Shown here piece after piece: positions 46,923 through 52,609 of a stretch of DNA of 52,609 nucleotides; positions within the stretch are counted from its first letter, which is position 1; every line of letters starts with the position of its first letter. Location of the stretch: contig CAJXUL010000003.1 in assembly GCA_913060615.1 (NCBI GenBank), forward strand, positions 1-52,609, written 5' to 3'. The notes beneath the pieces were generated by a model. It made no database searches, was not told the DNA's origin, and saw only the letters and a program-made list of their open reading frames with translations. A program made the position numbers and the translations under genes. The DNA comes from an uncultured Gammaproteobacteria bacterium. Its GTDB lineage: Bacteria > Pseudomonadota > Gammaproteobacteria > Pseudomonadales > Azotimanducaceae.

Positions 46923-47858
46923 TTAGTTTAAAGCGTTTATTGCTGGCAGCAGTTGCTCTACTAGCATTTTGGTCTGCTCGATCATATCCGCAGTGCCAGA
47001 AGCTATGGGTCGCAGAATAAACTTATGCGCGCCACTTGCGTGAAAGTCTTCAACCATCGCCATCATTTCATCGACACCGCCAACGGCACTGTAAGCGGCT
47101 GGGTCCTTGCCTAAACGTTTTGCTAAGACTTCATTGTACTTTTGCACCATCGGGTCGCTTTGCTTGCCGAAGCGAAAGCCGAAGCCAGCGCCAAAGTGAT
47201 CGTCGTCTATTTTTCGCCCCAGCTCCCCGGCACTTATTTTGATCGCCGCAATGACAGGCTTTATTTCCGCTGCGGATTCTATTCCAGCCTGCCAGCCGGT
47301 GCCCCAGCGCGCAGTTCTCGCAATGGCTTGCGGCGCAGAACCACCAACCCAAAGAGGCATGGGCGACTGTACCGGCTTTGGCGAGATGGTTGCGTCAATC
47401 AATTGGTAGTAATCACCTTGAAAGTTGACATTGTCCTCGCGCCATAGTGCGGACATAATTTGTAAGCTTTCTTCAGTGCGCTTGCCGCGTCCTTTGGTAT
47501 CTCGGCCGGTGGCGATAAAGTCTCTAGATAGCGCACTCCCTACGCCGAATGCGGGCAGCAGACGTCCTCCAGACAATACATCAATGGTTGCGCAGGCTTT
47601 GGCCGTAAGCACAGGGTCTCTTAGTCCCATGCTGGCTACGTTCATGCCAAATTTGAGTTTTTTGCTGCCGCCGGCTAACGCTGCCATCACACTCATAACT
47701 TCTAGGTTGGGTGCTTTCTCAATAATGCGATCACTTTGCCAGATCGAATCAATGCCACCGTTGTCGCAAAGGTTCACCCACTCCCAAAAGCCCTTACCAT
47801 CATCAAATGTGAAATTTGCTATTCCGATTCCTGCGCCGACGGTCATACATTTCCCCAA
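46923..47858 (-). CDS. LLM class flavin/F420-dependent oxidoreductase
   Basis: CDNGGIDSIWQSDRII, GRLLPAFGVGSALSRDF, PLWVGGSAPQAIARTARWGTGW; an internal ATG (MTVGAG) at about 47846 is an alternative start. Confidence 0.9.
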   Translation of the reverse strand: MGKCMTVGAGIGIANFTFDDGKGFWEWVNLCDNGGIDSIWQSDRIIEKAPNLEVMSVMAALAGGSKKLKFGMNVASMGLRDPVLTAKACATIDVLSGGRLLPAFGVGSALSRDFIATGRDTKGRGKRTEESLQIMSALWREDNVNFQGDYYQLIDATISPKPVQSPMPLWVGGSAPQAIARTARWGTGWQAGIESAAEIKPVIAAIKISAGELGRKIDDDHFGAGFGFRFGKQSDPMVQKYNEVLAKRLGKDPAAYSAVGGVDEMMAMVEDFHASGAHKFILRPIASGTADMIEQTKMLVEQLLPAINALN

Positions 47859-47970
47859 GTTCTTGCTGCGTAATTTTTTATTGCAGAGAGAATACTACCG
47901 GGATCTACCAGGCAAGCGAAACTTTCTTAGATTAAGGTAAGGTTGTGATGCTTGCCTACCATTAGCCTCG

Positions 47971-48020
47971 CTTGGCTTGGCTTGGCTTGGCTTGGCTTGG
48001 CTTGGCTTGGCTTGGCTTGG
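47971..48020. repeat. pentanucleotide microsatellite CTTGG x10
   Basis: 50 bp of perfect CTTGG copies. Confidence 0.98.
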
Positions 48021-48061
48021 CGTTAGGCGGTTTCTTTTTACCTAACGTTATCTGACCGCAT

Positions 48062-48511
48062 CTACTCAATTTTAGCGACGGTACCTTTTAGCGCTACTCC
48101 CACCACAAAAGTTCCCGCGCCGCATTGAAACAGACTACCGTTAGAAAATTCTTTGTGTTTGTAGTTGCTCTTGATGTTAATCACTGCATTGCCGCCTTCT
48201 TGTAACGCGCGCTCTTGTAAGGCGATAAGTGCCGAGAACGACGCCCATTCACAAGCAGTGGCATCTGATTTTCCAAATCCGTTAGTCTTTCTGCTGGTTG
48301 AAATGTTTTTCAACGTTTCTAGCATTGCAGGCTCATCTCCGCCAGCAAAAAATAGTTGTACGCTAGCATTAAAAATTCCCTGCTCAAGGCCTTTAATGAT
48401 TGACTCTTGTAGTGGATAGTTTTGCACCGTACCACGCGCAAATGATGGGGCGGCACTGAATAAAAAAAGCAGGGCTAATAGTGTTGCAGCTGAGAAGACT
48501 TGTACCTTCAT
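48062..48511 (-). CDS. secreted hypothetical protein (YbjQ-like/heavy-metal-binding-fold resemblance)
   Basis: signal peptide; ALQERALQEGGNAVINIKSNYKHKEF ... CGAGTFVVGVALKGTVAKI. Confidence 0.7.
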   Translation of the reverse strand: MKVQVFSAATLLALLFLFSAAPSFARGTVQNYPLQESIIKGLEQGIFNASVQLFFAGGDEPAMLETLKNISTSRKTNGFGKSDATACEWASFSALIALQERALQEGGNAVINIKSNYKHKEFSNGSLFQCGAGTFVVGVALKGTVAKIE

Positions 48512-48747
48512 GGTTGTTCCTCTGTATCAATGAAATCGATTATTTAGAAAACAACTTCTACCTTTGAATGAGGAGTAGAGCAGAAGAGTGTATCTGGCTA
48601 ATGTATTTCTGCAACAGGCGCAAACACGCATTTTTGCTGCTTAAAGGCGTATTTTTAGGTCCAAGCGGTTTTACTCGGCAAATCAACTAGGGCCTAACTT
48701 TTGCAGTTATAGCCCGCATTATTGTTAATTTGGTCTTTCTGTCAGAA

Positions 48748-49614
48748 TTATAAATTGACAGGGTTGCGCTGAATCTCATCGCGGTGATCGCTCAGTCGGT
48801 CGCCTAAGGTGTTACAACACCAAAGTGTGGTGACCAAAAGTACCCCGGGGAAAATCAGCATCCAAGGTGACGACTCTATGGTTGCGGTGCCATCGGCAAT
48901 GAGCACTCCCCAGCTGGTATTAGGCTCTTGTACACCAAGGCCAAGAAAACTGATAAAGCTCTCGGCGAGAATGACGCTGGGCAGGGTAATGGTTGCGTAG
49001 ACGATAACCGGGCCAATGACATTGGGAATAATGTGTCGCCAAACGATTTGGCCGGTATGTGCGCCCAAGCTTCTAGATGCTTCAATAAACAGCGCTTGGC
49101 GAATGCTCAGAGTTTGCCCGCGCACAATACGCGCAAGATCAAGCCAAAATATTGCGCCGAGTGCTGCAAACAGCAGGTACGGGTTGCGGCCGAACAGCAC
49201 AACTAACAATATGACTAAAAGTATAAAGGGCAAGCCGTACAATACATCAACAATGCGCATCATGAATTGGTCCACCCGACCGCCCAAATAACCAGCAAAA
49301 GCGCCCCAGGGCACGCCAATAATAAGGCTTACGAAAGTGGCAATGACGGCAATGGTTAGAGAGGTGCGTGCGCCGATCATAGTGCGCACAAATAAATCGC
49401 GGCCGACTAAGTCCGTGCCAAACGGGTGGGCTAGAGAAGGGCCTTGTTCCATGGCGTCCCAATCAATGTCTTCGGGTTGCCAGTTGCTCAGTTCGGGTCC
49501 AATGATTGCCGCTATGACAATGATGGATAGCAAAATTATTGACACTCGGGTACTGCGTCGCATCTTGCGCTTATTGTTGGGTCTCGCTGTATCTTTATTT
49601 AAATGCAGCATCAT
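48748..49614 (-). CDS. ABC transporter permease, OppC-like
   Basis: HPFGTDLVGRDLFVRTMIGARTSLTIA, EASRSLGAHTGQIVWRHIIPNVIGPVIVYAT, GLGVQEPNTSWGVLI. Confidence 0.92.
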   Translation of the reverse strand: MMLHLNKDTARPNNKRKMRRSTRVSIILLSIIVIAAIIGPELSNWQPEDIDWDAMEQGPSLAHPFGTDLVGRDLFVRTMIGARTSLTIAVIATFVSLIIGVPWGAFAGYLGGRVDQFMMRIVDVLYGLPFILLVILLVVLFGRNPYLLFAALGAIFWLDLARIVRGQTLSIRQALFIEASRSLGAHTGQIVWRHIIPNVIGPVIVYATITLPSVILAESFISFLGLGVQEPNTSWGVLIADGTATIESSPWMLIFPGVLLVTTLWCCNTLGDRLSDHRDEIQRNPVNL

Positions 49615-50546
49615 TGGCGCAATCTTATGCGCGGGTCTAACCACGCATAGGCCAAATCAACGAAAAAGTTGAAGGTAACGATTGCCGCTGAATAAACCAC
49701 CACCACACCCATGACCAGGGTGTAGTCTCGATTCAGCGCGCCCTGAACAAAGTAGCGGCCGATGCCAGGAAGATCGAAGACTTGTTCTACCACCACTGAG
49801 CCGGTTAATAAGGTGGCTGCGGCGGGTCCAAGAAAGGAGATTACCGGTAGCAGCGCCATAGGCAAAATATGTCGATACACCAGGCGTGATTGACTCAGAC
49901 CTTTGGCCATTGCAGTTTTTACATGGGGTTCAAGCTTTGTTTCTATTATGCCTGCGCGGGTTAAGCGGGCTATGGCAGCGCTATAGGGCAGGGCTAGGGC
50001 AATGGTGGGTAGCACAAAGTGCCAAATAGAGTCGCTGCCGCCAGCGGGAAACCAACGCAGCAATACTGAAAAAACAAGTACCATTAGCGGTGCAACGACA
50101 ATGGTGGGCAGCGCAATATTTAAATTATTCACCGCCATTATCAGGCGATCAGCAAAGGTGCGTTGGTTAAACCCCGCCGCTATGCCTATGCCAATTCCTA
50201 AGATAAGGGCAGTGAAGAGCGCGGCAACACCTAAGCCAGCGGAGATCGGCAGGCCGGCGGCTATTAGTTCATTAACATCGAAATCTTTTTGCCTGAAGGA
50301 AGGTCCCAAATCGCCTTGCAACAGCCCGCTCATGTAACGCGCGTATTGCTGATAAATGGGTTCATCTAAGTGGTAGGCGGCGCGAAGATTGGCCTCTATA
50401 TCCGGCGGCATTTGGCGTTCGCCATCAAATGGTCCGCCCGGCGCTAATCGGACTAACCCAAATACTAAGGTGATGACGGTGAGCAATGTGATGAGCATAA
50501 AGGCAAATCGCGCCAGTAGGTAACGTGATGAGATTCTAGGCTTCAC
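49611..50546 (-). CDS. ABC transporter permease, OppB-like
   Basis: TLVFGLVRLAPGGPFDGER, YARYMSGLLQGDLGPSF, KTAMAKGLSQSRLVYRHILPMALLP. Confidence 0.93.
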   Translation of the reverse strand: MKPRISSRYLLARFAFMLITLLTVITLVFGLVRLAPGGPFDGERQMPPDIEANLRAAYHLDEPIYQQYARYMSGLLQGDLGPSFRQKDFDVNELIAAGLPISAGLGVAALFTALILGIGIGIAAGFNQRTFADRLIMAVNNLNIALPTIVVAPLMVLVFSVLLRWFPAGGSDSIWHFVLPTIALALPYSAAIARLTRAGIIETKLEPHVKTAMAKGLSQSRLVYRHILPMALLPVISFLGPAAATLLTGSVVVEQVFDLPGIGRYFVQGALNRDYTLVMGVVVVYSAAIVTFNFFVDLAYAWLDPRIRLRQ

Positions 50547-50603
50547 AATGCTTTTGCACCCACTAAGTATGCTCGTATTGGTTTAGTTGAGCGCCGCTGT
50601 ATT

Positions 50604-52271
50604 TTAGCGTGCATCTTCCCAACTTAGATAACGCACTTGGTGCATATCACGTAAGTTATCCTCCCAACCCTTTATCTGCGGGGTGACTAATCTTTTCACA
50701 CTCAAATTGTATAGAGGCACTACTGGATAATCTTGTGCGGCAACGGCGGCGGCGGCGGATAACAGTTCATTGCGTTGGGTTGCGTCTGCTAGGGCTTGGG
50801 CCTTTGTCATTAGGGCGTCAAATTCCTTTGACTGATAGCGACCATAATTTACAGAGCCAATGTTGGATTGTAAAAGAGAAAGGTAATGTTCTGCATTGTT
50901 TTCGCCAATCCAGCCAGCCCACGCAACACTGAATTTTCCTTGGCGTAGATCAGTGAAATGCGCTTTAAGCTCCGCTTGATGTAGGGTGGTTTTTACGCCG
51001 ATACCGCGCCACATGCCGGCGATGGCTAGGTTTATTTTTTTGCCCTCAAGGCCACTTACGTGACGAAGAGTGATCGTTAGAGGGTTGGCTTCATTAAAGC
51101 CTGCCTCATTGAGCAGTTCTTTTGCCATGGCTTGGCGTTGGCGCAATGGTAGCCTCACATGATTTGGCGTGGCGGGTTGATAATTACTAATGAGCATTGG
51201 TGCAAAAGTGTAGCTTGGCTTATCTCCAGAACGCATGACTTTGCTTGTTAATATTTCTTGATCAACAGCTATAGACAGCGCTTTACGCACGCGTAAATCT
51301 GCAAACGGTTGTTCTGCTACATTGAATACAAGGTACATTGACGACAGTAACGGTGATAGGCGCAAGGCCTTGCCGCCGCTTTTATTAGGTGAGTTTTTGA
51401 GGGTTTGCAGTTCACTTGTTGGCACGCTGGGGATGGCATCCAATTCGCCGCTCCGATAACGGTTATAGCCCGATTGTTCACTGGCCAAAGGGTGGTATCT
51501 AACTCGCTCTATTGCCACAGAGGTGTAGAAGTGGGGGTTAGCGGTCATCTCTACATAAGCTTGGGGCTGCCAAGCTTGCAGTTTATACGCGCCATTGGAG
51601 ACCCAGTGTTCTGGTTTTATCCAGTTGTCGCCGACTCTTTCAATAACATGCTTGGGCACTGGAAAAGCAATAGGATAGAGGAGGCGTTCGAGGAAGTAGG
51701 GGTAAGGGGCGGCTAATTTTATCTGCAGTTGCCTGGGGTTAACCGCGCTGATGCCTAAAGATTCCTGCGGCATTGAGCCTTGGTTCACCTGCACTGCGTT
51801 TTCTATCATGTAAAGAAAGTAAGCAAGGCTGGCTGCGGTTTTAGGATTGAGTAGTCGGCGAAAGGAGTAGACAAAGTCGTCTGCGGTTAAAGGTGCGCCA
51901 TCTGACCAGCGAAGATCTTCCCTTAGGTTAAATGTCCAAGTGAGGCCATCTGCACTTTGTATCCATGACTTCGCCGCGCCTGGCACAATTTCGCCCTTAG
52001 CATTAAAGGTGGTTAGTCCAAGAAACAGATCATTGAGTAACGTTTCTTCCAGCCTAAGGTTGTAGCGGTGGGGGTCTAGTGTTTGTGGCTCGCCAGTATT
52101 GCCAAGATTGAGTGTTTTTGGCTCTGCGGCAATGCTTGCAGGTGTAGATAAAAGAAGCTGGCAAAGTAGCAGACCGAGGACCGCAAATTTGTGCCACGCG
52201 CTTGCCCCGTAATCTTTATTATTACGATGTGGTGCAAGGAGGCTTAACCAATTACTTTTTGTGGCGATCAT
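50604..52271 (-). CDS. peptide ABC transporter substrate-binding protein, OppA-like
   Basis: NLGNTGEPQTLDPHRYN, DGLTWTFNLREDLRWSDGAPLTADDFVYSFRRLLNPKTA. Confidence 0.93.
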   Translation of the reverse strand: MIATKSNWLSLLAPHRNNKDYGASAWHKFAVLGLLLCQLLLSTPASIAAEPKTLNLGNTGEPQTLDPHRYNLRLEETLLNDLFLGLTTFNAKGEIVPGAAKSWIQSADGLTWTFNLREDLRWSDGAPLTADDFVYSFRRLLNPKTAASLAYFLYMIENAVQVNQGSMPQESLGISAVNPRQLQIKLAAPYPYFLERLLYPIAFPVPKHVIERVGDNWIKPEHWVSNGAYKLQAWQPQAYVEMTANPHFYTSVAIERVRYHPLASEQSGYNRYRSGELDAIPSVPTSELQTLKNSPNKSGGKALRLSPLLSSMYLVFNVAEQPFADLRVRKALSIAVDQEILTSKVMRSGDKPSYTFAPMLISNYQPATPNHVRLPLRQRQAMAKELLNEAGFNEANPLTITLRHVSGLEGKKINLAIAGMWRGIGVKTTLHQAELKAHFTDLRQGKFSVAWAGWIGENNAEHYLSLLQSNIGSVNYGRYQSKEFDALMTKAQALADATQRNELLSAAAAVAAQDYPVVPLYNLSVKRLVTPQIKGWEDNLRDMHQVRYLSWEDAR

Positions 52272-52481
52272 TTACAGGTCCTGTGTTCAAGCCGCGCACC
52301 ATACTAAAAAGTCTCTGGCTCTGACAGCTTTTGCAGGTATGGTTTTCTGACGGTCCGCTGGCTTGAATCCACTTTTTGCAAAAGACCGTGGTCCTGTTCA
52401 CTGATTGCTGTTGGGTTAGCCCGAAAATTGCTATAAGTTCTCCGCTGGCTTTATCCGTCGCTAGTAAGTTTTGGAGGAAAA

Positions 52482-52609
52482 ATGACAGTAGGTTCATCCT
52501 TGGTCGCAGATATTGGCGCCACTAATGCGCGTTTTCAATGTTGTGCCATAAGCGACGACCCCGCTGTACCGCCGTTGCTGATGGGCGAGCCGTTGGTTTT
52601 GTCCACCAC
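52482..52609 (+). CDS. glk: glucokinase, N-terminal fragment (runs off window)
   Basis: GGAGG SD then MTVGSSLVADIGATNARFQCCAISDDPAVPPLLMGEPLVLSTT. Confidence 0.85.
   Translation, partial: MTVGSSLVADIGATNARFQCCAISDDPAVPPLLMGEPLVLST

Noticed and set aside
52252-52497. 81-aa minus ORF at the right end
   Set aside because: Low-complexity, no signal, and it overlaps the oppA start and the glucokinase start region.

Overview
52.6-kb contig end, probably from an aerobic marine-type gammaproteobacterium (inference from gene content). The first 48 bp are residual Illumina/Nextera adapter including an i5 index, not genome. Most of the window is ordinary metabolic accessory DNA: amidohydrolase, ADH, GST, NUDIX, acetolactate synthase-like, glutamate synthase-like, CPA1 antiporter, amidase, MBL hydrolase, double-domain CaiB/BaiF protein, desaturase, sugar isomerase/Gfo-Idh-MocA/phytanoyl-dioxygenase cluster, MFS, sulfatase, surface-polysaccharide genes, SDR, orphan Opp permease set, partial glucokinase. 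Four parts stand out. (1) A peroxiredoxin-like gene (23640..24125, minus) has an in-frame TGA exactly at the redox Cys position (FYRGHW-U-PYCRR), with a small SECIS-like hairpin just downstream; this is a strong selenoprotein candidate that ORF calling truncates. (2) A near-complete coenzyme F420 operon (npdG-cofE-cofD-[structured 200-bp gap]-cofC-fbiC) has a divergent LLM oxidoreductase and a second LLM gene about 7 kb away. (3) A mevalonate-pathway cluster (mvaD, phosphomevalonate kinase-like GHMP, HMG-CoA reductase fused to mevalonate kinase) is translationally coupled. (4) At least eight unrelated short tandem repeats (5-14 bp units) occur in intergenic gaps. No rRNA, tRNA, CRISPR or transposase was recognised.
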